A stretch of 64,000 nucleotides of DNA from Paenibacillus sp. PCH8 (GCF_002968835.1 NZ_PKQK01000004.1:1-64000); one strand, 5' to 3'; shown: positions 7,915 to 16,829, counted from the stretch's first letter. Notes: generated by a model not told the origin, from the sequence alone. Program-made: numbers and translations.

Positions 7915-9717
7915 ATGGAAAAAATACGTACACGCGCTGAGGTAAACCCGGAAACAACCTGGAATCTGAGAGATTTATTTGCAACCGATGTGGAGTGGGA
8001 GCAGGAGCTTCAATCACTTCCAGAGGCTGCGGCTTATATCGAGACGTTCAAAGGACATTTGGGTGAAGGCGCTGAGCAGTTACTGGCTTGTCTGGATGCT
8101 CGTGAAGCGTTGCAGGAGCGTATCAGCAAAGCGGCTTCTTACGCCCGGCTGAAGCAGTCTGAGGACAGCACCAATCCGGTGAATGTAGAGAATTCAGCCA
8201 AAGCAGGAGATATCCTATCGAATCTGTCGTCGTCCTTGTCTTTTGTCCATTCGGAGATCGTTGAACTTCCGAATGGAACTGTAGAGCGTTATATTCAAGA
8301 GCTTCCGGGACTGGAACCGTATGCGCGGAGTTTGGAGCGGTTGCTTCGAGAAAAGGCACATCGGCTTACGCCCGAGACCGAGAAGGTGCTCGCTTCACTC
8401 GGAGAGGTACTGGATTCGCCATACCGAATCTATCTGCGCGGTAAACTGGCAGACATGACGTTTGACGATGCTCTCGATGGAGAGGACAATACTCGTCCAC
8501 TGTCCTGGTCCTTTTATGAGAACAATTATGAGATGTCGTCCGATACGAAGCTACGGCGCTCTGCTTATGCTGCGTTTAGCTCCACATTGAATGATTACAA
8601 AAATACATTCGCAGAGGGTTACGCGACCGAAGTGAAGAAACAGGTCGTTCTGTTCAGGCTTCGCGGGTACGACGATGTCACAGATATGCTGCTCAGTCCA
8701 CAGCAGGTGAGCAAAGAGATGTACAACAATGTCCTGGATATTATCCAGCAGGAACTTGCACCTCATATGCGCAGACTTGCGGCCCTGAAGAAACGTGAAC
8801 TGGGTCTGGATAAGCTGATGTTCTGTGACCTGAAAGCTCCGCTTGATCCTGAATTTAGCCCAACCATTACATATGATGAGGCGTGCATACTCATTCGTGA
8901 AGCACTTGATGTGCTTGGACCAGAGTATGGCGAGATTGTGGAGCGCGCATTCAGTGAGCGCTGGGTGGATTATGCGGATAATGCAGGCAAATCCACGGGG
9001 GCATTCTGTTCCTCCATCTATGGTTCACACTCCTATATTCTGATCTCATGGGCGAATAACATGCGCGGAGCGTTTACGCTTGCTCATGAAGTGGGACATG
9101 CAGGCCATTTCATGCTTGCAGGTCGTTACCAGCGGCTCACGAATACACGGCCGTCTCTCTACTTCATTGAAGCACCATCAACCATGAATGAAATGCTGCT
9201 GGCTGATCATTTGTTAAAGCGTTCCGATAATCCGAGAATGCGTCGTTGGGTCATTTTGCAACTGCTAAATACGTATTATCACAACTTCGTTACCCATCTG
9301 CTCGAAGGCGAATTGCAGCGCAGGGTGTATGCACGGGCAACGAACGACGAACCCATTACGGCGAACACGTTAAGTCAGCTCAAAGGAGACATCCTCTCTG
9401 AATTCTGGGGACCTGAACTGGTGATTGATGAAGGGGCCAAACTTACCTGGATGAGACAACCTCATTATTATATGGGGCTGTATCCATATACCTATGCAGC
9501 AGGTTTGACGGCTTCCACAGCAGCTGCGCAGCAGATTCGCGAAGAAGGGCAGCCTGCGGTGGATCGCTGGCTTGATGCACTCAAGTCGGGTGGAAGTCTC
9601 ACGCCGCAAGAACTGATGAAGCTGGCAGGGGTGGATATGTCGGGACCGGAGCCGATTCGTTCTGCGGTTGCTTATGTCGGTAGTCTGGTCGACGAACTTG
9701 AACGTCTGTATTCCTGA
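7915..9717 (+). CDS. pepF: Oligoendopeptidase F (M3B zinc metallopeptidase)
   Basis: 600 residues, normal family length. Cytoplasmic zinc peptidase that degrades short oligopeptides. The zinc motif is H391-EVGH-395 in LAHEVGHAGHF, with the third ligand region EAPSTMNEMLL about 26 residues on; the PepF N-terminal domain (WNLRDLFATD onward) and the C-terminal YPYTYAAGL substrate segment are present. AAGGAGG at 7895-7902 is 12 bases from ATG 7915, rather long, but no other in-frame start fits. Single-gene unit closed by a hairpin at 9762. A second, more distant M3 peptidase is encoded at 47.3 kb. Confidence 0.95.
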   Translation: MEKIRTRAEVNPETTWNLRDLFATDVEWEQELQSLPEAAAYIETFKGHLGEGAEQLLACLDAREALQERISKAASYARLKQSEDSTNPVNVENSAKAGDILSNLSSSLSFVHSEIVELPNGTVERYIQELPGLEPYARSLERLLREKAHRLTPETEKVLASLGEVLDSPYRIYLRGKLADMTFDDALDGEDNTRPLSWSFYENNYEMSSDTKLRRSAYAAFSSTLNDYKNTFAEGYATEVKKQVVLFRLRGYDDVTDMLLSPQQVSKEMYNNVLDIIQQELAPHMRRLAALKKRELGLDKLMFCDLKAPLDPEFSPTITYDEACILIREALDVLGPEYGEIVERAFSERWVDYADNAGKSTGAFCSSIYGSHSYILISWANNMRGAFTLAHEVGHAGHFMLAGRYQRLTNTRPSLYFIEAPSTMNEMLLADHLLKRSDNPRMRRWVILQLLNTYYHNFVTHLLEGELQRRVYARATNDEPITANTLSQLKGDILSEFWGPELVIDEGAKLTWMRQPHYYMGLYPYTYAAGLTASTAAAQQIREEGQPAVDRWLDALKSGGSLTPQELMKLAGVDMSGPEPIRSAVAYVGSLVDELERLYS

Positions 9718-9761
9718 TCCGGTTCATATAGTATACGGACAAGGTAGAACGGGTTGTCTGC

Positions 9762-9800
9762 ATGCACCGCCCTCCTTGAGTGGGGCGGTGCATCTTATTT
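9762..9800 (+). terminator. Rho-independent terminator of pepF
   Basis: ATGCACCGCCC (9762-9772) pairs with GGGCGGTGCAT (9782-9792), followed by CTTATTTT. Confidence 0.75.
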
Positions 9801-9825
9801 TGCAAGGGGAAAGGAACGATGATGA

Positions 9826-10341
9826 ATGGCGTTAACGAGTATGTCCTCAACGATCGGCCAATTAAGCGTGGACGGCTTCGGCGTATTTGACGACATGAAT
9901 GGAGTACCGGGATTTGAGGGAGTGCAGGGTGGTTTTTTTTCAGGATTGAATGAGTTTGGTGCCATGGGTGCGTTTGTTTCGATTTTTATTGGTGCCGTAT
10001 TTCTTATCGTTGCGGGTGTGATTGTATATGCCATTATCTCAGGGGTACGGACATGGTCATCGAATAACGCGGCAGCTTTGTTGACCTTGCATTCAACCGT
10101 GGTGGCGAAACGTACGAAAGTCACGGGTGGAAGCGGAGATAGCAGTGCGACGACCCGATATTATGCTACCTTTGAACTAGACAATGGAGAGCGCGTTGAA
10201 CTAATTGTTGGCGGAAACCATTACGGTATGCTGGTGGAGAATGATCGGGGCATGCTGACGTATCAAGGGACACGCTTCAAGCAATTTGAGAGAGATGTAC
10301 AGCCCCAGTCGAGTGTGCGCAACGGCCAATTTCATATGTGA
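9826..10341 (+). CDS. DUF2500 domain membrane protein
   Basis: 171 residues. One hydrophobic segment (~45-70, FVSIFIGAVFLIVAGVIVYA) anchors the protein; the following ~100 residues form the DUF2500 domain: STVVAKRTKV, RYYATFELDNGERVEL, GMLVENDRGMLTYQGTRF. The domain is a small beta-rich module of unknown function with the bulk predicted on one side of the membrane. A gapped AAAGGA ribosome site precedes ATG 9826; a second in-frame ATG at 9841 is possible. Stands alone between two terminators. Confidence 0.8.
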   Translation: MALTSMSSTIGQLSVDGFGVFDDMNGVPGFEGVQGGFFSGLNEFGAMGAFVSIFIGAVFLIVAGVIVYAIISGVRTWSSNNAAALLTLHSTVVAKRTKVTGGSGDSSATTRYYATFELDNGERVELIVGGNHYGMLVENDRGMLTYQGTRFKQFERDVQPQSSVRNGQFHM

Positions 10342-10350
10342 AAATGAGTG

Positions 10351-10384
10351 AAACGGCTCCTCCCACGGGGAGAGAGTCGTTTTT
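10351..10384 (+). terminator. Rho-independent terminator after the DUF2500 gene
   Basis: AAACGGCTC-CTCCC pairs with GGGGAGAGAG-TCGTTT with one bulge, followed by TTTT. Confidence 0.7.
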
Positions 10385-10416
10385 GGTATGGACAAAGAGA
10401 GCGGAATCAAAGGGTA

Positions 10417-10495
10417 TTCAAACGCTTACATTGATGATATACTCATAAAATAAAGTTAAACAGTATTAAACAAAAATAAACAAACAATAAATACA
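10417..10495 (+). promoter_or_regulatory. Candidate cre site, -10 box and repeated AAACA operators upstream of rhaB
   Basis: TTCAAACGCTTACA (10417-10430) matches the CcpA cre consensus at 12 of 14 positions and lies just upstream of TATACT (10438-10443). Downstream, TAAACA/AAACAAA motifs recur three to four times between 10454 and 10495, the kind of direct repeat bound by DeoR-family repressors; a DeoR gene is the second gene of this operon. Catabolite repression plus autoregulation is inference. Confidence 0.4.
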
Positions 10496-10572
10496 CTATA
10501 AAATACAGAGTTACGGACTGACTCAAGAGATACAGTTTGGAAAATAGCATGGGTTCGAAAGGTTGGTGAAAT

Positions 10573-12069
10573 GTGGTGAGTGTACTGGCTTATGATTTGG
10601 GCGCGGGGAGCGGGAGAGCACTGCTGGGACATCTGAATGATCGTGGGATCGAAACGTGTGAGATTCATCGATTCAAGAATGAACCGGTGAACGTTGGCGA
10701 GCGGATGCACTGGGATATTCTTCGACTGCATCATGAGGTGTTGCAAGGGCTTACGCTTGTGAACCAACGGGGTGAAAAGCCGGAGAGTTTGGGGATCGAT
10801 TCCTGGGGTGTTGATTTTGGCCTGCTCGGAAGTCATGGTGAATTGCTGGGTAACCCGTATCATTACCGTGATACCCAGTTTAATGGCATGATGGATCAGG
10901 TACGCCAAGAGCTGACCTCTCAGCGGATTTTCGAACGTACAGGAATTCAGTTTCTTGGCTTCAATACGCTGTATCAATTGGCAACACTCCAACGCAGCGG
11001 TTCCCCGCTACTTCATGAAGCAGAGCGTTTTCTCATGATTCCGGACTTGCTTCGTTATTTCTTGACGGGAGAAGCAGTGAATGAGTTCACCAATGCAACG
11101 ACAACGCAATTATACAATCCATTGGCGAGTCAGTGGGACAGTGAGTTGCTGGCGCATATTCGCATTTCGGAGAAACTCTTCGGTGAAGCGGTGATGCCAG
11201 GTACGCGTGTTGGACAGTTGCGCAGCAGTATCTGTACCGATCTGGGTCTTTCCCCGGTTCCCGTAATCGCCGTTGCGGAGCATGATACGGGTTCAGCGGT
11301 TGTAGCCGTTCCTGCAACGGAACGTTCATTTGCTTACCTGAGCTGTGGAACCTGGTCCCTGATGGGTACCGAGATTGATCATCCGGCCATTACCGCCGAG
11401 AGTCTGGCCCTGAACTTTACGAATGAAGGCGGAGCGGGCGGAACATTCCGTCTGCTCAAGAACATCATGGGTCTGTGGATTCTGCAGGAAAGCATGAGAG
11501 AATGGGAACGCCAAGGGCAGGGGATGAGTTACGCTGAATTATTAGCGAAGGCAGAACAGGCACCTCCATTTGCGAGTCTGTTTGATCCGGATGATGTGCT
11601 GTTCATGCCAGCAGGGGACATGACTACACGTATCCGTCAGTATTGTCGTGATACCGGCCAAGTAGTTCCACAGGATCAGGGAGCTATTGCCCGGGCAATT
11701 CTGGAGAGTCTTACATTGAAGTATAGAAGAGTTCTGGAATGGACGGAACAATTGTCAGGGCAGACGTTCAACGGCTTGCATATGGTCGGTGGCGGTATCC
11801 AGAATCACCTGTTATGTCAGTGGACTGCGAATTCCATTGGCAGACCAGTATGGGCTGGTCCGGCAGAAGGAAGTGCAATTGGAAATATGGCGGTTCAATG
11901 GATGGCAAGCGGAGCCTTCAAGGATATCTGGGAAGCCCGCAAGACCATTCGTGATTCGTTTCCGGTTACTGTATATGAGCCGCAGGACAGGACAATCTGG
12001 GAAGAGGCTTACGGCAGATTTTTGCGTGTGACGGGCTCATCCAATTCACAAGCGGGGAGTGAGGTCTGA
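10573..12069 (+). CDS. rhaB: Rhamnulokinase
   Basis: 498 residues, FGGY sugar kinase. It phosphorylates L-rhamnulose with ATP in rhamnose catabolism. Phosphate-1 loop AYDLGAGSGRALLG at the start, GIDSWGVDFGLL near 75, substrate region FLGFNTLYQLATL, the mid-protein AEHDTGSAVVAVP and SCGTWSLMGTE typical of RhaB, and the ATP site MVGGGIQNHLLCQWTA near 400. Start is GTG 10573 (GTG 10576 possible) with AAAGG at 10558-10562. The following DeoR gene begins one base after the stop. The isomerase, aldolase and mutarotase genes of the pathway are not in this window. Confidence 0.93.
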   Translation: MVSVLAYDLGAGSGRALLGHLNDRGIETCEIHRFKNEPVNVGERMHWDILRLHHEVLQGLTLVNQRGEKPESLGIDSWGVDFGLLGSHGELLGNPYHYRDTQFNGMMDQVRQELTSQRIFERTGIQFLGFNTLYQLATLQRSGSPLLHEAERFLMIPDLLRYFLTGEAVNEFTNATTTQLYNPLASQWDSELLAHIRISEKLFGEAVMPGTRVGQLRSSICTDLGLSPVPVIAVAEHDTGSAVVAVPATERSFAYLSCGTWSLMGTEIDHPAITAESLALNFTNEGGAGGTFRLLKNIMGLWILQESMREWERQGQGMSYAELLAKAEQAPPFASLFDPDDVLFMPAGDMTTRIRQYCRDTGQVVPQDQGAIARAILESLTLKYRRVLEWTEQLSGQTFNGLHMVGGGIQNHLLCQWTANSIGRPVWAGPAEGSAIGNMAVQWMASGAFKDIWEARKTIRDSFPVTVYEPQDRTIWEEAYGRFLRVTGSSNSQAGSEV

Positions 12070-12070
12070 T

Positions 12071-12832
12071 ATGCTGGCAGCCGAGCGGTATGACCGGATT
12101 GTGGAGATGGTGAATGTAAAAGGCAGTATGCGTGTATCTGAGCTGAGTGAACGCTGCCGTGTGACGGAGGAAACCATACGGCGGGATCTGGATCGGTTGG
12201 AAGAGGCAGGACGACTGCGTCGTTCTCACGGCGGGGCAGTGAGTGTGAAGGAAGATCAGCCGGAGATCCCTTACCGGATCAGGGAGACAACCCATGCGGA
12301 AGAGAAGAAACGCATTGCACAAGCGGCTCTGACGATGATTAATCCGGGTGATCGCATTCTGTTGGATGCCAGCACAACGGCAGGCTATATGGCAGCGAAT
12401 ATGCCAGATTTTCCGCTGACGGTGTTGACCAATTCCATTCAGGTAGCCACGGAACTTAGCAGTCGTGACAAGGTTGAGGTCATTTCAACAGGGGGCCAGC
12501 TAGCACCTCGCTCGTTGTCTTTTGTTGGGCCGCTCGCAGAGCGTTCTCTGGAGACGTATCATGTGGATAAATTATTCTTGTCCTGCAAGGGTGTGCACCT
12601 TGAGGGTGGTGGAATCAGTGAATCCAATGAACTTCAGGCCAGGCTGAAACAGAAGATGGTCAGCATAGCCGATCAGGTTTTTTTGCTCGCCGATGCCAGT
12701 AAATTTGGTGTTCGTGCTTTTGCCCGGGTAACCGGATTGCATGCAGTTCATACGATTATTACAGACCAACCACTGGACGATGAACAGGCAGGTCGGTTGA
12801 GTGGATATGATATAGGAATCATCACGGTTTAA
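12071..12832 (+). CDS. DeoR-family repressor, likely of rhamnose genes
   Basis: 253 residues. N-terminal DeoR helix-turn-helix (AAERYDRIVEMVNVKGSMRV, then RCRVTEETIRRDLDRLEE, residues 1-55) and a sugar-phosphate-sensing DeoR C-terminal domain (LLDASTTAGYMA, VLTNSIQVA, ISTGGQLAPRSLSFVG). ATG 12071 is preferred, six bases after GAGG; a GTG at 12059 would overlap rhaB. Its position behind rhaB matches the regulator seen in Bacillus rhamnose loci (YulB/RhaR), so it probably answers to a rhamnose-derived phosphate and represses this operon. No terminator seen; the next feature is a palindromic repeat. Confidence 0.85.
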   Translation: MLAAERYDRIVEMVNVKGSMRVSELSERCRVTEETIRRDLDRLEEAGRLRRSHGGAVSVKEDQPEIPYRIRETTHAEEKKRIAQAALTMINPGDRILLDASTTAGYMAANMPDFPLTVLTNSIQVATELSSRDKVEVISTGGQLAPRSLSFVGPLAERSLETYHVDKLFLSCKGVHLEGGGISESNELQARLKQKMVSIADQVFLLADASKFGVRAFARVTGLHAVHTIITDQPLDDEQAGRLSGYDIGIITV

Positions 12833-12852
12833 GCTTTTAGAATTTATTTATA

Positions 12853-13070
12853 TAAATTGAACTAAACATTTACACGAAACGGAGAGGACAGAAATAACTT
12901 GAAGAAGCGAAGCTAAAGCTTTCTGAAAGAAAACTGCATCGGAAGCATATACTGCGCCTTTATCCCCGGATTTTACCCTTTAAAAAGTACATTGAAAAAT
13001 CTGGGGATAACAGCGATCGGAAGGTTATTCTGTCATCGGATTGCCCAGTGTAAATATTCTTTAGTCAATT
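12853..13070. repeat. Palindromic interspersed element, copy A (long form)
   Basis: Ends are inverted: AATTGAACTAAAC-TTTACAC on the left (to 12875) and GTGTAAA-CTTTAGTCAATT on the right (13048-13070). Inner arms also pair: TATCCCCGGATTTT (from 12961) with AAAATCTGGGGATA (to 13009), and GACAG-AATAACTT with AAGGTTATTCTGTC. It carries the extra ~45-base block with an AGCTTTC-TGAAA-GAAA hairpin shared with copy B. It ends 33 bases before lutA, so the lutABC promoter must lie in or before it. Noncoding in all frames. Confidence 0.8.
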
Positions 13071-13103
13071 CATCTACTAAACAGTTAATAGGAGCGTGTA
13101 ATT

Positions 13104-13832
13104 ATGAAGGTCTCCTTATTTATTACCTGCCTCAGCGACGCCATCTATCCACGAGTGGGAGAGGCCATGGTCAGATTGCTCGCCGCTCACGGCGTTCGGC
13201 TGGATTTTCCGCCAGTTCAGACCTGCTGCGGTCAGCCCTCCTACAATAGCGGATATTGGGATGAGACCCGGGTAGCGGCCAAGACCATTCTTGAAGCATT
13301 TGATGACAGTGATTTTGTCGTCTGTCCTTCCGGATCGTGTACGTATATGATTCATCATTATCCCGAACTGTTTGCCGACGAACCAATATGGTTGGAGAAG
13401 GCGAAACGATTGGAAGCCAAAGCCTATGAATTTACTCAATTCCTCGTTCAGGTACTCGGGATAACCGATCTGGGTGCGCATTTTCCGCATAAAGTAACCT
13501 ATCACCCCTCCTGCCATGGCAGCCGTCTGCTGGGTGTGAAGGATGAGCCAATGGCTCTGCTCTCGGCGGTAAAAGGACTTGAATTAATTCCGCTGCCGTT
13601 CGCTGAGGATTGCTGCGGGTTCGGTGGAACGTTTGCCATCAAAATGTCCGATATTTCAGGAGCAATGGTGACAGAGAAGGTCGATCATGTCAAAGAGACG
13701 CAAGCCGAAGTGCTGGTGGGGCTGGACATGGCCTGTCTGATGAATATCGCAGGCAATCTGCGATATCGAAATGAACCGGTGCGTGTCATGCATTTGGCAG
13801 AGTTACTGTATGAGGGGGTGCGAACAGGATGA
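13104..13832 (+). CDS. lutA: L-lactate utilisation protein LutA (cysteine-rich CCG-domain subunit)
   Basis: 242 residues. Two CCG domains with the cysteine clusters TCCGQPSYNSGY / CPSGSC near 40-75 and HPSCHGSR / EDCCGFGGTFAIK near 135-175, which bind iron-sulfur or heterodisulfide-like centres. LutA is the GlcF-like subunit of the LutABC complex that oxidises L-lactate to pyruvate. TAGGAG at 13089-13094 is 9 bases from ATG 13104. Overlaps lutB by four bases (ATGA), so coupled. Confidence 0.95.
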   Translation: MKVSLFITCLSDAIYPRVGEAMVRLLAAHGVRLDFPPVQTCCGQPSYNSGYWDETRVAAKTILEAFDDSDFVVCPSGSCTYMIHHYPELFADEPIWLEKAKRLEAKAYEFTQFLVQVLGITDLGAHFPHKVTYHPSCHGSRLLGVKDEPMALLSAVKGLELIPLPFAEDCCGFGGTFAIKMSDISGAMVTEKVDHVKETQAEVLVGLDMACLMNIAGNLRYRNEPVRVMHLAELLYEGVRTG

Positions 13833-15346
13833 GCCAACCGGGAGTCATGGACAAGACGGTCAGAGAACGTGCTGAACTGGCCTTAAACGATGATTTTCTG
13901 CGCAAAGCCGTGAAATTTACGACAGAACGATTGCGTAATGGAAAGAAGTCTGCCTCGGAAGAGCATGGAAACTGGGACGAATGGCGGGAACGTGGGCGGC
14001 AGATTCGTCTACATACCATTGCGTATCTTGATTATTATCTGAATGAATTCGTCAATAACGCCCGTGCGAATGGGGTTCATATTCATTTTGCAGATACATC
14101 GGTGGAAGCAGCGGCGATTGCGCTGGATATTGTGGCTCACAAGCAAGCTTCTACGGTGGTGAAGTCCAAATCGATGGTGTCGGAGGAAGTACATCTGAAT
14201 CAGGTGCTGGAGTCGGCGGGCATTGAAGCCATCGAGACCGATCTCGGTGAATACATCATTCAATTGGCAGGTGAAGCCCCATCGCATATCGTCATTCCTG
14301 CCATCCATAAGAACCGCTACCAGATTGCAGAGCTGTTATCCAAGGAAGCGGGTGAAGTCCTGGAACCGGACACCACTGTACTTGCTGGATTTGTCCGCAA
14401 AAAGCTTCGCGAGAAATTCCTGGAAGCCGATATCGGCATGACGGGCTGCAATTTTGCAATTGCCGAGACAGGTTCGATGGTACTGTTCGAAAATGAAGGT
14501 AATGCCCGTATGGTCTCCACGGTTCCCAAAACGCAAATTACATTGATGGGCATGGAGCGGATCATCCCGTCATGGGCCGACTTGGAAGTTATGGCAACCC
14601 TTTTGCCACGCTCCGCAACAGGCCAGAAATTAACGATGTATATGTCAGGCATTACAGGGCCTCGTCGTACAGCAGATGCAGACGGACCAGACGAAATGCA
14701 CATTATTATCGTGGACAATGGTCGATCCCTTCAACTAGGTGATCCCGAGTTCCAGGAGTTGCTGAATTGTATTCGCTGCGGCGCGTGTCTGAATGCTTGC
14801 CCGGTATATCGTCATATTGGAGGCCATGCCTATGGTGGAACTTATAGTGGTCCGATTGGCGCGGTACTGACACCTGCACTCAATGGCAATATTGATGAAT
14901 GGAATGATATTGCCGGCGCATCAAGTCTATGCGGAGCCTGTTATGAAGCGTGTCCGGTCAAAATTCCGCTGCATGATATGCTCGTTTATTTACGCAGACG
15001 CAAGGTGGAAGATGGACATGGCGACAAAATGGAAAGCTTGGGCATGAAGGGTTTTGCAGCTGTTGTGGCGAATTCCAAGCGTTTCAGCGCAGCTATACGT
15101 TTGGGACAGATCGGCCAGAAAGCGATTGTACGTAACAACGGTATTTCACTCAGACTGGGTCCACTCAAAGGCTGGAACAATTATCGGGTTGCTCCAAGTC
15201 TGGCCAAGCAATCCTTTCGTCAGCAATGGAAGAAGCTCAATCAGGAACTGAATCAGGACCATCCGGCTATGGATTCTTCCGTTCGCAGCCGCATGGAGCA
15301 GATTGTTCGTAAACGAGAGGAAGGGGAGGGTAAGCGTGGTCACTGA
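13829..15346 (+). CDS. lutB: L-lactate utilisation iron-sulfur protein LutB
   Basis: 505 residues. N-terminal LUD domain (to ~300) with TGCNFAIAETGSMVLFENEGN, then a double 4Fe-4S ferredoxin region: CIRCGACLNACPVYRHIGG near 310 and CGACYEACPVKIPLHD near 370, and a short C-terminal tail. It is the electron-transfer core of LutABC. Start at 13829 overlaps lutA; GAGGGGGTGCGAACAGG holds the ribosome site. Length and order match B. subtilis lutABC (yvfV-yvfW-yvbY). Confidence 0.95.
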   Translation: MSQPGVMDKTVRERAELALNDDFLRKAVKFTTERLRNGKKSASEEHGNWDEWRERGRQIRLHTIAYLDYYLNEFVNNARANGVHIHFADTSVEAAAIALDIVAHKQASTVVKSKSMVSEEVHLNQVLESAGIEAIETDLGEYIIQLAGEAPSHIVIPAIHKNRYQIAELLSKEAGEVLEPDTTVLAGFVRKKLREKFLEADIGMTGCNFAIAETGSMVLFENEGNARMVSTVPKTQITLMGMERIIPSWADLEVMATLLPRSATGQKLTMYMSGITGPRRTADADGPDEMHIIIVDNGRSLQLGDPEFQELLNCIRCGACLNACPVYRHIGGHAYGGTYSGPIGAVLTPALNGNIDEWNDIAGASSLCGACYEACPVKIPLHDMLVYLRRRKVEDGHGDKMESLGMKGFAAVVANSKRFSAAIRLGQIGQKAIVRNNGISLRLGPLKGWNNYRVAPSLAKQSFRQQWKKLNQELNQDHPAMDSSVRSRMEQIVRKREEGEGKRGH

Positions 15347-16061
15347 ACATGAGCAATGGCTCGCACAGTTGGAGAGAAAGTCCCTGGAGAAGCAGGAGCG
15401 GTTCATGGATGACATTGCATCCAAATTGAGAAGGCCAAGGCAGCGCCATGCGCCCACCCAACCCTTCCGGGGAGCACCTGATTTCTGGACAGAACTGGAA
15501 TGGGATGAAGGGCAGCGTATTCAAGCATTTACCGATAACTTTGTGAGTGTAGGCGCCCACATTGCTCGAGTTCAGAACCTGGAAGAAGCATCTCAATTCA
15601 TAGTTAACAAATCTCATGAACTGAGTGCGAAATATCTCATACGCCAGAATGAACAGGCATTGGACGATCTTGGTTTGGAAGGGCAACTTCCCGAAGTACA
15701 GATCTCGGTCTGGAATAGCGAAGCGAGTGAGAACTGGAAAGCTCGGGCAGCCGAAGCTGATATCGGTGTGGTCATGGCGGATTATGCAACAGCATATACA
15801 GGCTCGGTCACCGTACTTTCTTCACGGGAAAAGGGTCGTTCGGTCAGTCTGCTGCCTACGGTACTCATCATTATTATTCCATTAGACCGACTACACACCC
15901 GACTGGGTGAGACGCTGGATCGGTTTGACGAAGCGGGAAGAGAGAATCTTCCGGCAGGTATCCACTTTATTTCAGGCCCAAGCCGATCTTCTGATATTGA
16001 AAATGATTTAACCATTGGGGTACATGGACCAGGTATTGTATATGGTCTGATTATGGGTTAG
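15336..16061 (+). CDS. lutC: L-lactate utilisation protein LutC
   Basis: 241 residues from GTG 15336, chosen because GGAAGGGGAGGG precedes it by ~6 bases and B. subtilis LutC has 240 residues. LUD domain: ADIGVVMADYATAYTGSV, VIIIIPLDRLHTRLGETL and the C-terminal ISGPSRSSDIENDLTIGVHGPG. Third subunit of the lactate oxidation complex; overlaps the end of lutB by 11 bases. A long hairpin terminator closes the operon at 16099. No LutR gene lies alongside. Confidence 0.95.
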   Translation: MVTEHEQWLAQLERKSLEKQERFMDDIASKLRRPRQRHAPTQPFRGAPDFWTELEWDEGQRIQAFTDNFVSVGAHIARVQNLEEASQFIVNKSHELSAKYLIRQNEQALDDLGLEGQLPEVQISVWNSEASENWKARAAEADIGVVMADYATAYTGSVTVLSSREKGRSVSLLPTVLIIIIPLDRLHTRLGETLDRFDEAGRENLPAGIHFISGPSRSSDIENDLTIGVHGPGIVYGLIMG

Positions 16062-16098
16062 CTGCGTGTTTAGAGTGATTGCACAACATAATTCTGAG

Positions 16099-16142
16099 AA
16101 CTGTCCGAGAAGCAGCTTTTGGCTGCTAAGGGCAGTTTTTTG
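16099..16142 (+). terminator. Rho-independent terminator of lutABC
   Basis: AACTGTCC...GGGCAGTT enclose an inner perfect hairpin AGCAGC-TTTTG-GCTGCT; TTTTTT follows. Confidence 0.75.
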
Positions 16143-16152
16143 TTGATCTTTT

Positions 16153-16218
16153 ATAGGTTAAAGCTATTAAATTAATATTTATTATATATTTAACCTATCA
16201 ATGATAACAGTGTATAAT
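16153..16218 (+). promoter_or_regulatory. Promoter of the glutathione peroxidase gene with a 10-bp inverted repeat
   Basis: ATAGGTTAAA (16153-16162) and TTTAACCTAT (16189-16198) are exact inverse copies 26 bases apart; the second overlaps the -35 position (16190-16195, TTAACC) of a TATAAT -10 box at 16213-16218. Such a pair could bind a repressor that loops or blocks the -35. The regulator is unknown. Confidence 0.5.
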
Positions 16219-16274
16219 TCATCTCATCAGAGAATTCATATGTGATTACGAATGAAGAATAAGGAGGCGTTACG

Positions 16275-16829
16275 ATGAGTATATTTTCTTATCAGGTTCC
16301 ATTCATGGATGGGCACAAGGGTGATTTTTCAGCTTTAAAGGGGAAAGTCCTGCTGATTGTGAACACAGCAAGCCAGTGTAGCTACTCTCGTCAATTCAAT
16401 GAACTTCAGCAGATGTATGAGAAATATGGTGAACAAGGACTGGAGATTCTGGCGTTCCCTTGCAACCAGTTTAACGAGAAAGAACCTGGCAATAGCACTG
16501 AGGTTGCAGAGTATTGCAGAAATCAATTTCAGATATCCTTTCCGATCCTGGAGAAGGTTGAGGTCGTTGGGCAGTCATTGCATCCGTTGTTTCGTTATCT
16601 GATTAAAAAAGAGCCATTTCAAGGTTATGATCTGGACACGCAAGAAGGACAGTGGATGGACACCTTTGTTAAGGAAAAGTATCCAGAATTGTACCAAGGA
16701 GACGGGATCAAATGGAATTTCACCAAATTCCTGATCGACCGTAGTGGAGACGTCCATGGCCGTTATGAAACGACAGTTGCCCCGTTAGAGATGGAGTCAG
16801 CTATTCTCAATCTGTTGAAGAATTCCTAG
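16275..16829 (+). CDS. Glutathione peroxidase family thiol peroxidase
   Basis: 184 residues. Reduces peroxides; bacterial cysteine-type members usually use thioredoxin. The catalytic cysteine is C35 in NTASQCSYS, with the tetrad partners in FPCNQFNEKEPG (Gln) and WNFTKFL (Trp, Asn). About 20 residues longer than the shortest members because of the insert after FRYLIKKEPFQ. Strong AAGGAGG at 16261-16267, 7 bases from ATG. Comparable to B. subtilis BsaA. Monocistronic with its own sigma-A-like promoter. Confidence 0.92.
   Translation: MSIFSYQVPFMDGHKGDFSALKGKVLLIVNTASQCSYSRQFNELQQMYEKYGEQGLEILAFPCNQFNEKEPGNSTEVAEYCRNQFQISFPILEKVEVVGQSLHPLFRYLIKKEPFQGYDLDTQEGQWMDTFVKEKYPELYQGDGIKWNFTKFLIDRSGDVHGRYETTVAPLEMESAILNLLKNS

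Noticed and set aside
10456..10992. 178-codon minus-strand frame over the rhaB start
   Set aside because: Overlaps the FGGY kinase N-terminus and the promoter region; no supporting ribosome site.
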